64,000 bases of DNA from Croceibacterium atlanticum. GTDB lineage: Bacteria; Pseudomonadota; Alphaproteobacteria; Sphingomonadales; Sphingomonadaceae. A program made the position numbers and the translations under genes. Below the pieces are notes generated by a model. It was not told the origin of the DNA and made no database searches. It saw nothing but the letters and a program-made list of their open reading frames with translations. This document shows, one piece after another, positions 16,086-24,383 of this stretch (position 1 is the stretch's first letter; the number at the start of each line of letters is the position of its first letter). Where the stretch lies: assembly GCF_001008165.2 (NCBI RefSeq), contig NZ_CP011452.2:2852001-2916000 (forward strand). Reading direction: 5' to 3'.

Positions 16086-19000
16086 CTCTTCTCCCGCACG
16101 ATCAGGTTCTGCCGGGCAAGCAGGCGTACCACCTCGATCCACCAATGCAGCGAGATGCGGCAGGTGCCCTGATCGCAGGTAATCGTGCCCAGCCGTTCCA
16201 GCCGCCGCAAGGCGTCGCTCACCAGCATGTCGGACAGGTCCGTGCTGGTGCGGATCGTTTCCTTGCTGACCAGATCCATCTGCACCATCGCCCGCAATAC
16301 GAACAATGCCGACATCGGCAGCGCGGAAAGGCTTTCCACTGGCGGCGTATCGAATGTGCGGACAGTGACCTGTTCGCTTATGCTGTCCACGAACAGCGAC
16401 TGGCGCCAGTAATCCAGCGCAATCGCGGGATTGCCGCTGGCATAATCGGTCAGCCTTTCGAAATAGCCGCGTTTGCGGCGTTCGGTGGCGGACACGTCCT
16501 CCCCGAATTCGAAGATTCCATCATCGGTCATGGCGGAAAAATCGGGCGAGAGTTTCGCCTGCGCGGTGCGCCGTTCGATCAAGGCGCGCAATTCGCCTGC
16601 GGACCAATGGGGCAGGGAGATCACCGTATCGAACAGGATCCGGTCGTTCCGCGCGCGCTGGAGGAAACGCCAGGATTCCTGCGAGATGGAGAAGACCCAG
16701 CGGCAATTCGGGCCGCTCGTCCGGGCAAGGGCGACCAGGCGCTCGATAATGTTAAGTCCGCCTATTGCCGGAACGATCAGCCGCTGAATGTCATCGACCG
16801 TCACGAAGACCTGCTCTTGCGCCGCTCCGCCCTTTACCCCCGGCCTTGTGGCGGCGGCCAGATCGTCCAGGAATTCCGCGGGGTTTGCAGGCGGCGCCTG
16901 CATGGCGACAATCCTGCTGTCCTTGCTCGATTTTTCAGCGAGATCACGCAGATAGGAGGATTTGCCAAGGCCGCGTTCGCCGACCACCAGTGTCAGTGAA
17001 CCGGGCGGAATTTCCGGCAAGAGGGCATGGCCCGGCCGTTCATCGCCCACACGCAGTTTGGAGGGGGGGCGATGGGGATCGAAAGCTGCCGTGATTTCCG
17101 GGGGAAGCCGGCGGAAGCGGCCGCTCGCCTTATCCTCCGCCACGCGGCGTTCGGCGACGATCCGTGCCCGCTGATCCAGCATTTCGCGCACCAGTGCCAT
17201 GTCGCGCAGCCGGCGGGAGATGATTGCACGGACGCCCTTGGCCAGCAGCAGAAGGCCGACGGCAATCCGGCCCAGCAGGCCGGTGATGCCGCCGGGGTCG
17301 CGGGCCATCCAGCGCAGCAACATGCTTTCGCCCGCTTCGGCCTCTGCAAGGGCGACGATCCGTTGCCGCCACCAATGCGCCAGCAGCAGGGCGACCACCG
17401 GCACGAGCAGCCAGGCAATGGTGGAGACCCAATTGTGGATTGCGCCGCGCCCGACACTCGCCTGTGTGAGATTGAGCAGCAACCCGATCGCCAGCAGGCT
17501 GCCGGCGATAAGTTTCAGCGATTTCCAGCGCAAGGATGCTCGCGGGTCTTCGTGGGTCCGGCCCTTTGCCAGTTCGTTCACCAGCCGGACCAGGGTGACA
17601 GTCACCAATGACCAGAACAGCACGATCCACACGAAAACCATGCTTTCGATCGCCAGTTCTTCCGGCCACAGCCACCACAACAATATGGCGAGGATCAGCC
17701 AGTCGAGCGGAGCGCGGATTTCCCGCCAGTTGCGCAGCGCCGCAGTCTGCAAGGACCGCGCCATCGTGCGGGGGCGCCGGGTTGCAGCGTCCGCCTGCGC
17801 GCGGGCCAGCAGCCCGTCGCCGCGCCGCCGCCACCAGGCGAAGAAGATCAGGATCATGGCGATCCGCAGCATGGAGAGCACGAAAGCCGGGCTGGGGCTC
17901 ATGATCCGGGTGAGTATTTCGGAGAGCGTGCGCCGCCAGGATTGCACGCTGAACCGCAGTTCCAGAACAATCTCGGAGATTTCGCGCCGGACCTGCGCCA
18001 CGCCTTCCGCCCCGAAGCCGGTGACTCGCGACCGTTCCCGCGAAGTGAGGGAGGGCAGCAGGGCCAGCCGCGCTTCGTTCAGCAGGTTCATCGCATCGCG
18101 CAAGGCGTTGCGGCGTTCCCAAAGCCGGTTGGCATAGGCATCCTGCAGGTTTTTCCACCCGCGCTCCAGCTCCTGCACCTGCCTGCGCAATTCCAGCGTT
18201 TCCGGCGCATTGTCGGGCAGGGCCCTGTCGATGGCCGGCGGGCGCAAGGCGGACAGGGGCGGATATTCGGGCGTGTCGAGAGCCTGGCGCAGGCGCTGAC
18301 GGATCCTGGCGAGTTCTACAACCAGATCGTCATAAAGCTGGCTTGCATTGTCATTGCCCGCTGCCGCGGCTTCCAGTCCGCGGCGGCGCCAGCTCAGCGC
18401 ATCGTCTATTATGCTGGCGGCCTCGCCAGTGGATCGGGCGAGTTCGGACCGGAACTGGGCCTGCGCCTGGCTGGTCTGCAGCAGCCTGGCCCGTTCGCTG
18501 GCAATCAGCCGTTCCTGCTCGTTCGCGGCGTTGATCGCGGCCTGTTCGGCGTTGCTCAGTTCCAGCCGGACATCGTCCAGCTCCGCCTGGGCGAAGGCAA
18601 TCGCGTCGGCGGCACCGGAACTGAGCCCGGCGGATTCCTCCAGCGCGGCCAGCCGTTCACGCGGGAGCTGGAATATCCGCCGCTTGGCGAGAATTATCTG
18701 GTCCCTCAGCCAGGCCATGCGCTGCGCCGCCGGGGCGTCTGCTGCCGGTTCGGCGGCGTCCTCCGGTGCCGGGCCGCCAAGGACCGCCATTTCCGCCGTA
18801 TCGCCGGATGCGGCTAGCGGATTGACCTTCAGGAAATCGGGATTGACTGCCTCCCCGGCCAGGAAAGCGCGCAATCCCGCAAGTTCGCGGGTCAGCCTGT
18901 CCAGCTCCTGCGTCGCGGATTGCTGTCTGTCACGTTGCTGCCGAAAGGCTTCATGCGCCTTGGCATGGGCTTGCAGCAGCGCCTGCCGCCGCCTTTCCGG

Positions 19001-19372
19001 AAGGCGCAGGAAGCGCGCTTCGGCCAGGGCCAGCCGTGCCTGTTCGGCCGAAAGACTGTCCAGCGTATCTGGATTTTCGCTCGCCCGCGTAAAAAGCGCA
19101 TCGTCCTGCACAAGCCGGGCAACGGCGCGCATCCGCAGGGCATCCGCTCCGGTAAGGGAGAAGCGGAACAATTCCTCCGCCGAGATGGCCGGGTCAAGCT
19201 CGCCTTCTATCAGCGCCAGGACATGGTCGGCCTGCCGGATAGCGGGGGCCACGGTTTCGGCAGGCGCCGCAACTACGGTATCCTGCGCTTTGGCGGGCAT
19301 TTGCGCCAGGACGCCGAATGCCAGCAAAATGGCGGCCTGCAAGGCACGATGGTTAAGCTTGGAGGGCCGCAT
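16082..19372 (-). CDS. Large inner-membrane protein: periplasmic coiled coil plus cytoplasmic ATPase and winged helix
   Basis: A 1096-residue protein with no family I can name. Counting from a TTG five codons upstream, a signal peptide (to about residue 35) leads into a long periplasmic Glu/Arg/Ala-rich helical region (about 100-490), like the coiled-coil part of MscK-type channels. About six membrane helices span 500-720. A cytoplasmic NTPase then follows: Walker A GERGLGKSS (803-811), Walker B VFVTVDD (860-866), a WVFSISQESW strand, and a winged-helix-like end (about 1015-1100). The layout resembles a STAND/AAA regulator attached to an MscK-like membrane part, with the MscS domain encoded separately by the next, overlapping gene. 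The start is ATG at 19372 (or TTG at 19387); no clear ribosome site is seen. Confidence 0.75.
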   Translation of the reverse strand: MRPSKLNHRALQAAILLAFGVLAQMPAKAQDTVVAAPAETVAPAIRQADHVLALIEGELDPAISAEELFRFSLTGADALRMRAVARLVQDDALFTRASENPDTLDSLSAEQARLALAEARFLRLPERRRQALLQAHAKAHEAFRQQRDRQQSATQELDRLTRELAGLRAFLAGEAVNPDFLKVNPLAASGDTAEMAVLGGPAPEDAAEPAADAPAAQRMAWLRDQIILAKRRIFQLPRERLAALEESAGLSSGAADAIAFAQAELDDVRLELSNAEQAAINAANEQERLIASERARLLQTSQAQAQFRSELARSTGEAASIIDDALSWRRRGLEAAAAGNDNASQLYDDLVVELARIRQRLRQALDTPEYPPLSALRPPAIDRALPDNAPETLELRRQVQELERGWKNLQDAYANRLWERRNALRDAMNLLNEARLALLPSLTSRERSRVTGFGAEGVAQVRREISEIVLELRFSVQSWRRTLSEILTRIMSPSPAFVLSMLRIAMILIFFAWWRRRGDGLLARAQADAATRRPRTMARSLQTAALRNWREIRAPLDWLILAILLWWLWPEELAIESMVFVWIVLFWSLVTVTLVRLVNELAKGRTHEDPRASLRWKSLKLIAGSLLAIGLLLNLTQASVGRGAIHNWVSTIAWLLVPVVALLLAHWWRQRIVALAEAEAGESMLLRWMARDPGGITGLLGRIAVGLLLLAKGVRAIISRRLRDMALVREMLDQRARIVAERRVAEDKASGRFRRLPPEITAAFDPHRPPSKLRVGDERPGHALLPEIPPGSLTLVVGERGLGKSSYLRDLAEKSSKDSRIVAMQAPPANPAEFLDDLAAATRPGVKGGAAQEQVFVTVDDIQRLIVPAIGGLNIIERLVALARTSGPNCRWVFSISQESWRFLQRARNDRILFDTVISLPHWSAGELRALIERRTAQAKLSPDFSAMTDDGIFEFGEDVSATERRKRGYFERLTDYASGNPAIALDYWRQSLFVDSISEQVTVRTFDTPPVESLSALPMSALFVLRAMVQMDLVSKETIRTSTDLSDMLVSDALRRLERLGTITCDQGTCRISLHWWIEVVRLLARQNLIVREKR

Positions 19373-19599
19373 CACGCGATGATGCAAGCAAGATCAGGGG
19401 GCTGCAACAGGATCGGCATCCTGTCCTGTAAAATCAGGTGGAAATATGAGCTGCATGCCTCGCACACCGGGGCGATCGGCACTACCCGCTTGCTGCACTC
19501 GGTAACTTCAGGAAATGGCATTTACAGCCAGACGCATGGATACGCGATCCCGCTCATAATCGGTGCCAGCAATCAGGCATTTGAAATCCGGAGAAATTG

Positions 19600-20664
19600 A
19601 TGAGCAGCGTCCGTGTTGCACTTTGTAGTGCGCATCCATTTCCGCCGCAACTTGTCGGCGGTGCACAGCGCAGCATGCAGCAGCTTGCAGAGATGCTGAC
19701 TTCTATTGGCTACGAAGTGGGTTTTTTCGTCGGCCTTAGCGGTGGTTCCAGCCCGGCAACACGGGCTCGAATTCACTTCAAACTTACACGAAGCAGTGTC
19801 TTTTGTGACCGGACAGATAATATAAAGACCTTTCGGTCCTGGTTTCCGCAAAATTCGGCAGCGGAGTTCGTTAGGAAGTTCAAGCCCGATATCGCAATTT
19901 GTCTCTCGGGATTCCCCGTTCCTCTTGCAACGGCTCTTCGGAAATCGGGTGTTCCGACAATAATCTATTTCAGAAATGTCGAGTTGGATGATTTCGGCGG
20001 CGATCCTTCGGATGCAGCAGACGGCTTCATTTCTAATTCGCAGTTCACCGCTCAGTTCGTCAAAGAGCGGTTTGATATATCCTCCACCACGATCGAGCCA
20101 TATGTCGATCCGGAGAAATATCGGACTACGCCCGGAGATAAGGTGCTCTTCATAAATCCGAGGGCGGAGAAGGGAAAATCAATCGCATTCGAGCTGGTTC
20201 GACGACTGCCTGACATTCCCTTTCTCATCGTCAGGGCCTGGACTTTAAATGACGAGGATGAGAGCGAACTTGAGGCTCTTCAGCGCGACTGCCCTAATGT
20301 AACATTGATGGAGCCTGCGTCTGACATGCGAGAAATTTACGGTCAGGCGAAGATTCTTCTTGCTCCGAGTCAGTGGGATGAAGCTTGGGGTCGAGTAGCG
20401 ACTGAAGCACATTTTAGTGGCATTCCAGTTCTTGCATCGGACGCGGGCGGGCTGCCTGAAGCTGTTGGCCCTGGAGGCGTGGTTTTGAAGCGAACAGCGC
20501 CTATCGAAGATTGGTGCGAAGTGCTCCGCAAGCTATGGTTTGATGATGATGAATACGAACAGCGCAGCCTGTCAGCTGTGAGCTTTTCAAAAAGATCCTC
20601 TATTCAGAAGGATAATATAATGGCCAGGCTGGACGGTGAGATAAGGCGATTAGTATCCAGGTAG
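19600..20664 (+). CDS. Family 4-like glycosyltransferase, probably acquired
   Basis: A 354-residue GT-B glycosyltransferase of the GT4/GT1 type. The N-terminal domain has the PFPPQLVGGAQRSMQQLAEML segment expected after the first strand. The C-terminal domain has INPRAEKGKS, LLAPSQWDEAWGRVATEAHFSGIPVLASDAGGLPEAVG, which includes the EX7E-type donor-binding region. It would transfer a sugar to a cell-surface glycan, but substrate and pathway are unknown. ATG at 19600 has GGAG six bases upstream. Base and codon use (many AT-ending codons such as aaa, att, ttt) differ clearly from all neighbours, and no other polysaccharide gene is nearby, so lateral transfer is likely. Confidence 0.85.
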   Translation: MSSVRVALCSAHPFPPQLVGGAQRSMQQLAEMLTSIGYEVGFFVGLSGGSSPATRARIHFKLTRSSVFCDRTDNIKTFRSWFPQNSAAEFVRKFKPDIAICLSGFPVPLATALRKSGVPTIIYFRNVELDDFGGDPSDAADGFISNSQFTAQFVKERFDISSTTIEPYVDPEKYRTTPGDKVLFINPRAEKGKSIAFELVRRLPDIPFLIVRAWTLNDEDESELEALQRDCPNVTLMEPASDMREIYGQAKILLAPSQWDEAWGRVATEAHFSGIPVLASDAGGLPEAVGPGGVVLKRTAPIEDWCEVLRKLWFDDDEYEQRSLSAVSFSKRSSIQKDNIMARLDGEIRRLVSR

Positions 20665-20980
20665 TCGATCGAAAGTGCTGGATTTTCGTTGTGATTCTGC
20701 TGCGGCCATTTTTAGATATTCAGAATAGGCCTGTTGATCACCGCGCCTCTCTTATGACGTTTTTCTGGGAAGCGGTTTTTCAAACTTGGAGGATGATCAG
20801 CGGGGCAGGTCAGAACCTCACTCGCAGCGATAGCGACGTGAGGCGACCATCGCGCGAGCTTTCATCAGCCGCATTCGTATTGGATCAAAGATCGAGATCA
20901 AAGGGGAAGCCGCAGCGCTCGATCATGGAGCTGCTGTAATTGCACGGTCAAAGGGGCGGGTGCCCAACTTTGACCGGGAA
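20665..20980. other. Gene-poor, degraded stretch between the glycosyltransferase and tRNA-Leu
   Basis: These 316 bases hold no convincing intact gene. They are AT-richer than the surroundings at the left end. One frame, from the stop at 20831 onward, reads EATIARAFISRIRIGSKIEI followed by KGEAAALDHGAA. This looks like the C-terminal end of a site-specific recombinase, but it has no start and runs into the tRNA. Another open frame (20691-20939) starts with GTG and lacks a ribosome site and any family resemblance. I read the stretch as the worn remnant of acquired DNA; the recombinase idea is weak. Confidence 0.35.
20945..20976 (-). terminator. Hairpin just downstream of tRNA-Leu
   Basis: Perfect 9-base arms CGGTCAAAG (20945-20953) and CTTTGACCG (20968-20976) flank a GC-rich loop, five bases after the encoded CCA end of the tRNA in its reading direction. 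There is no T-run, so it may be a processing or termination hairpin, or a relic of a mobile element end. Confidence 0.45.
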
Positions 20981-21067
20981 TGGTGCGGTCGAGAAGACTC
21001 GAACTTCCACGGGCTTTCGCCCACAACGACCTCAACGTTGCGCGTCTACCAGTTCCGCCACGACCGC
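20981..21067 (-). tRNA. tRNA-Leu (anticodon GAG)
   Basis: An 87-base tRNA with CCA encoded at its 3' end. The acceptor arms GCGGTCG and CGACCGC pair fully. The anticodon stem CAACG/CGTTG encloses the loop TTGAGGT, giving anticodon GAG for Leu codons CUC/CUU. A long variable arm (TGGGCGAAAGCCCGT) and the T-loop GTTCGAGTC are those of a class II leucine tRNA. Confidence 0.97.
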
Positions 21068-21183
21068 ATCATCGAAAAGGGCCGCACCGGGCGGCCCCGC
21101 AGGGTAGGAGCGGGCCCTTAGCAAAGGCCCCGGGGTGCTGCAAGCTGCGCTGTCACGGAAATTTCGCATTATTGCCCGGAAGC

Positions 21184-21200
21184 CGCGCCGGACCGGCGCG
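21184..21200 (-). terminator. GC-rich hairpin after the zinc-ribbon protein gene
   Basis: CGCGCCGG and CCGGCGCG form an almost continuous palindrome 10 bases beyond the stop codon of the gene at 21211-22041. No T-run follows, so it would be a factor-assisted or weak terminator. Confidence 0.4.
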
Positions 21201-21210
21201 CGGGCGGGAC

Positions 21211-22041
21211 TCAGCTGGGTTTCCAGCCGATTTCCGCATAGCGCGCGCGGCGGGGGATATCCGTCACGGCTTCGTTCACGCTGATGGTTTCGCCGGGGGC
21301 GAGCGTGTTCTTGGGCGGAATGACCTCCCAGCTATAGACGATGCGATTCTGCTCGTCCCGCAGCTGGATCAGGATTGGCGGGACATTGCGCGTTTCGCTG
21401 CCCGTATTGGTGATGGTGCCGCTGGCGCCGAAGAATTCGGTTCCATTGGGCAATTGCCGCCGTTCCTGCTGTTCGGCCGGGAAATCCAGCTGGAGATCCG
21501 ACGGGCCCAGGGCGAAGCTGGACCGGCTGACCGGGACCCAGTCCGGCAGGCCCCAATAGGATGCAGCGATCACGGTGCCTGCCGCCAGCATGGCGAAAAT
21601 CGCCGCAGCCCAGGTCCACAGTTTCAGCACATTGCGGCGGCCACGAAATGGCGGCGCGGAATCGAAGCGCGAACTGGCATAGCCATCATCCGCGCCAGAA
21701 TAGGCAGGCTCCACCGGCGGGGGTGGCACAGGGCGTTCCGGCGCCGGCGCGGGGCGGGGCGCCGCTGCGGGCTGAGGCCGCTCTTGCGGTCCGGCCTCCG
21801 TGGTGGGCGGCTTCGGCGTCACGAAACGCGGGCGCGGTTCCTCCCTCTGGGCTTCGGGTGCCGGGGCCGTGGGCGCCTTGTCCCTGTTGGCGGGGGACGG
21901 TTCCGGCGCCGTTTCCAGCGTGGGGCCGTCCTGAAACCAGCTATGCCGGCACTTGGCGCAACGTACGGTGCGGCCATCAGGGCCGATCGCGCTGTCCGGC
22001 ACGACATAACGTGTTGCGCAAGCTGGGCAGGAAATGATCAT
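21211..22041 (-). CDS. MJ0042-type zinc-ribbon membrane protein (DUF3426-like)
   Basis: A 276-residue protein starting with a zinc ribbon (MIISCPACATRYVVPDSAIG followed by VRCAKCRHSW), which is the MJ0042 finger. A Pro/Ala/Glu-rich linker (about 40-150), one membrane helix (about 165-185, LWTWAAAIFAMLAAGTVIAA) and a C-terminal beta-rich domain with FFGASGTITNTGSETRNVPPI follow, as in alphaproteobacterial DUF3426 proteins. The start at 22041 places the zinc ribbon at the very N-terminus; longer readings add unrelated sequence. It is divergent from ftsE across about 150 bases. Function is unknown; the link to ftsEX is by position only. Confidence 0.85.
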   Translation of the reverse strand: MIISCPACATRYVVPDSAIGPDGRTVRCAKCRHSWFQDGPTLETAPEPSPANRDKAPTAPAPEAQREEPRPRFVTPKPPTTEAGPQERPQPAAAPRPAPAPERPVPPPPVEPAYSGADDGYASSRFDSAPPFRGRRNVLKLWTWAAAIFAMLAAGTVIAASYWGLPDWVPVSRSSFALGPSDLQLDFPAEQQERRQLPNGTEFFGASGTITNTGSETRNVPPILIQLRDEQNRIVYSWEVIPPKNTLAPGETISVNEAVTDIPRRARYAEIGWKPS

Positions 22042-22192
22042 GACGGGCGGGAACCTAGGCCGGGCTTCGTGGTGCAACAAGCTATGTTGCCGACATGTTG
22101 CGCCGCCATTGGGCATTTTTCCACATCGAACAGCAAGATTGGGTGAAGAACGCCATGTCCCTCGCCCGTAGAGCGCGCTACCGAGTTGCGTG

Positions 22193-22927
22193 ATGAGCGG
22201 GAATGAAAGCAGCATCGTCCAGTTCGACAATGTCGGGCTGCGCTATGGCACCGATCGTGAGGTGCTGAGCGACGTGTCTTTCACCTTGTATCCGGGCAGT
22301 TTCTATTTCCTGACCGGCGCCAGCGGGGCCGGCAAGACTTCCCTCTTGCGGCTGCTATATCTGGCCCAGCGTCCTTCGCGCGGGATCATCCGCATGTTCG
22401 GCACCGATATCATCACCGAACCGCGCGGGAACCTGCCGTCCTTCCGCCGCAGGATCGGGGTGGTGTTCCAGGATTTCCGGCTGGTCCAGCATCTTTCGGC
22501 CTTCGACAATATCGCCTTGCCCCTGCGCGTTGCGGGCGTGCCGGAAAACGAAGTGGAACGGCCCGTGGCGGACATGCTCGACTGGGTCGGGCTGGATCAC
22601 CGGGCGGATGCACGGCCGGCCACGCTTTCCGGCGGGGAGCAGCAGCGGGTCGCCATTGCCCGGGCAGTGATCGCCCGGCCCGAAATCCTGGTGGCGGACG
22701 AACCGACCGGCAATGTCGATCCGGAAATGGCGGTAAAATTGCTGCGCCTGTTCGAAGCGCTGAACCGGCTGGGCACCACGGTGGTGGTGGCGACGCATGA
22801 TGTGCACCTGCTGAAGAAAGTGCCCGATTCGCTGATCATGCGGCTGGACAAGGGGCGCCTGTCGGACCCGACCGGCGCGCTGCGTTATCCGCCGCGGCGC
22901 GATTTGCGGCAGGATGCCGGGGCATGA
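22193..22927 (+). CDS. ftsE: Cell division ATP-binding protein FtsE
   Basis: A 244-residue ABC-type ATPase that pairs with FtsX at the division site to control peptidoglycan hydrolases. Walker A is GASGAGKTS, followed by [14 protein letters not shown]. The Q-loop VVFQDFRL, the signature [14 protein letters not shown], Walker [14 protein letters not shown] and the switch His in VVVATHD are all present. ATG at 22193 follows an alternative GTG at 22190; no strong ribosome site is seen for either. The stop overlaps ftsX by 4 bp (ATGA). Confidence 0.95.
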   Translation: MSGNESSIVQFDNVGLRYGTDREVLSDVSFTLYPGSFYFLTGASGAGKTSLLRLLYLAQRPSRGIIRMFGTDIITEPRGNLPSFRRRIGVVFQDFRLVQHLSAFDNIALPLRVAGVPENEVERPVADMLDWVGLDHRADARPATLSGGEQQRVAIARAVIARPEILVADEPTGNVDPEMAVKLLRLFEALNRLGTTVVVATHDVHLLKKVPDSLIMRLDKGRLSDPTGALRYPPRRDLRQDAGA

Positions 22928-23850
22928 GCCGGGCGCAATCCCTGATCCGCCGCAACGTGCTGCGTTTCGGCGGCGATCGTTCCGGGCTGGTTTCGCAGAC
23001 CCGGTTGGCCGGGCCCATGCCGTGGGTCATCGCCATCATGATCGCCCTTACCGTGATGGCTGCCGCTGGTGGTCTGGCGCTGGGCAATGTGACGCGCAAC
23101 GCCGCGGCAGAGATCGATGGCGGGCTGACCGTGCAGCTTGTGGAAGCGGCCCCGGCGGAGCGCAACCGCCAGGCCGAAGCGGCCTTGACCATATTGCGCA
23201 ACCGGGAAGACGTGGCCGATATCCGCCGCGTGCCGGATGCGGAACTGGAGCGCCTGCTGGAACCCTGGCTTGGTGCGGAGGCAGGGGTGGAGGAGGATGC
23301 CATTCCGATCCCGGCCCTGATCGATGTACGGCTGAAAGGCCCGGTGACGGAACGCCGGATCGAGGAATTGCGCGGCGTGCTGGTGTCCTCCGCCCCGTCT
23401 GCCCGGGTGGATGCGCAGGCGGAATGGCTGGGGCCTGTATTCGATGCGATCGCGTCGCTCCAATGGCTGGCCATTGGCCTTATCCTGCTGCTGGCCCTGA
23501 CCAGCGCCGCGGCCGTATGGCTGGCGGCCCGAAGTGCGCTGGGATCCAATCGCGATACGATCGAGATCGTCCACCTTCTGGGCGGCACGGATCGGCAGAT
23601 CGCGCGCATATTCCAGCGATCCATCGCGATGGATGCGGCCATTGGCGGGGCGGTGGGGCTGCTGCTTGGCCTCGGCGCTACCCTGTTGCTGGGCCGGCAA
23701 TTCGGCCGGTTGGGATCGGGCATGGTGGCCAGCGGCGGGCTGGAACCCTTCGACTGGGCAGTGCTGGCGGCGATCCCGCTGGCTGGTATAATACTGGCCA
23801 TGCTGACTGCCCGCTTCACCGTACTTTCCGCGCTGAGGCGGATGCTGTGA
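22924..23850 (+). CDS. ftsX: Cell division protein FtsX
   Basis: A 308-residue membrane partner of FtsE. It has four helices in the FtsX pattern: one near residues 38-60 (MPWVIAIMIALTVMAAAGG), then a periplasmic domain to about 170 and three helices near 178-200, 232-255 and 280-305. The cytoplasmic segment SRDTIEIVHLLGGTDRQIARIFQ-like motif is seen here as NRDTIEIVHLLGGTDRQI, the region that contacts FtsE. It starts within the ftsE stop and its own stop overlaps the next gene as GTGA (23847-23850). Confidence 0.92.
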   Translation: MSRAQSLIRRNVLRFGGDRSGLVSQTRLAGPMPWVIAIMIALTVMAAAGGLALGNVTRNAAAEIDGGLTVQLVEAAPAERNRQAEAALTILRNREDVADIRRVPDAELERLLEPWLGAEAGVEEDAIPIPALIDVRLKGPVTERRIEELRGVLVSSAPSARVDAQAEWLGPVFDAIASLQWLAIGLILLLALTSAAAVWLAARSALGSNRDTIEIVHLLGGTDRQIARIFQRSIAMDAAIGGAVGLLLGLGATLLLGRQFGRLGSGMVASGGLEPFDWAVLAAIPLAGIILAMLTARFTVLSALRRML

Positions 23851-24377
23851 TCCGGCGCGCAGTGGCATTCCTGATCGTCCTCTGGGCGTTCGGCTTCCTG
23901 TGGTTTGCCGTTGCCCTGCCGCAGCCGCAGGGTCCGCAGAAGACCGATGCCATCGTGGTGCCGACCGGCAGCGGCGGGCGCATTCCGCGCGGGCTTGCCC
24001 TGCTGAATGCGGGGGAGGCGGGCAAGATGCTCGTCACCGGGGTCGATCTGGATGTCCGCCCGGCCGAATTCGCGGCGGAATATGACGTGCCCGACCGGCT
24101 GATGGATTGCTGCGTGACCCTGGGTTTCACCGCGCTCGACACGCGTGGCAATGCGCGGGAAACGGCGGATTGGGTTGCGGCGGAGAATGTTCATTCCATC
24201 CGCCTGGTAACGGCGGACTGGCATATGCGCCGGGCTGCCCTGGAACTGCAGGGCACCTTGCCCGCCGATGTGGAGATGGTGCGCGATGCCGTCCGTTCGG
24301 AACCGTCGCTGTGGACGTTGTTCCTCGAATATCACAAGTTGCTGGCCAGCTGGCTGGCACAGGCATGGCCGGGCTGA
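23847..24377 (+). CDS. YdcF/ElyC-family (DUF218) membrane protein
   Basis: A 176-residue protein with an N-terminal membrane helix (about residues 5-24, VAFLIVLWAFGFLWFAVALP) and a DUF218 fold. It shows the family motifs TDAIVVPTGSGGRIPRGLALL, KMLVTGVD and TRGNARETADWVA, then VTADWHMRRA. Relatives (ElyC, SanA, YdcF) affect envelope integrity and peptidoglycan or undecaprenyl-phosphate metabolism. The start is GTG at 23847 inside the ftsX stop, so it is coupled to ftsEX. The plsC gene follows after six bases. The envelope role is inferred from family and position. Confidence 0.85.
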   Translation: MIRRAVAFLIVLWAFGFLWFAVALPQPQGPQKTDAIVVPTGSGGRIPRGLALLNAGEAGKMLVTGVDLDVRPAEFAAEYDVPDRLMDCCVTLGFTALDTRGNARETADWVAAENVHSIRLVTADWHMRRAALELQGTLPADVEMVRDAVRSEPSLWTLFLEYHKLLASWLAQAWPG

Positions 24378-24383
24378 CCTGAC

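Noticed and set aside
20691-20939. 82-codon plus frame after the glycosyltransferase
   Set aside because: GTG start with no ribosome site and no recognisable domain, in a degraded region. A rival frame over the same bases looks more like an old recombinase tail.
22836-24335. About 500-codon minus frame over ftsX and ydcF
   Set aside because: It is a shadow of the ftsX and ydcF frames, Arg/Ser/Ala-rich and without family motifs.
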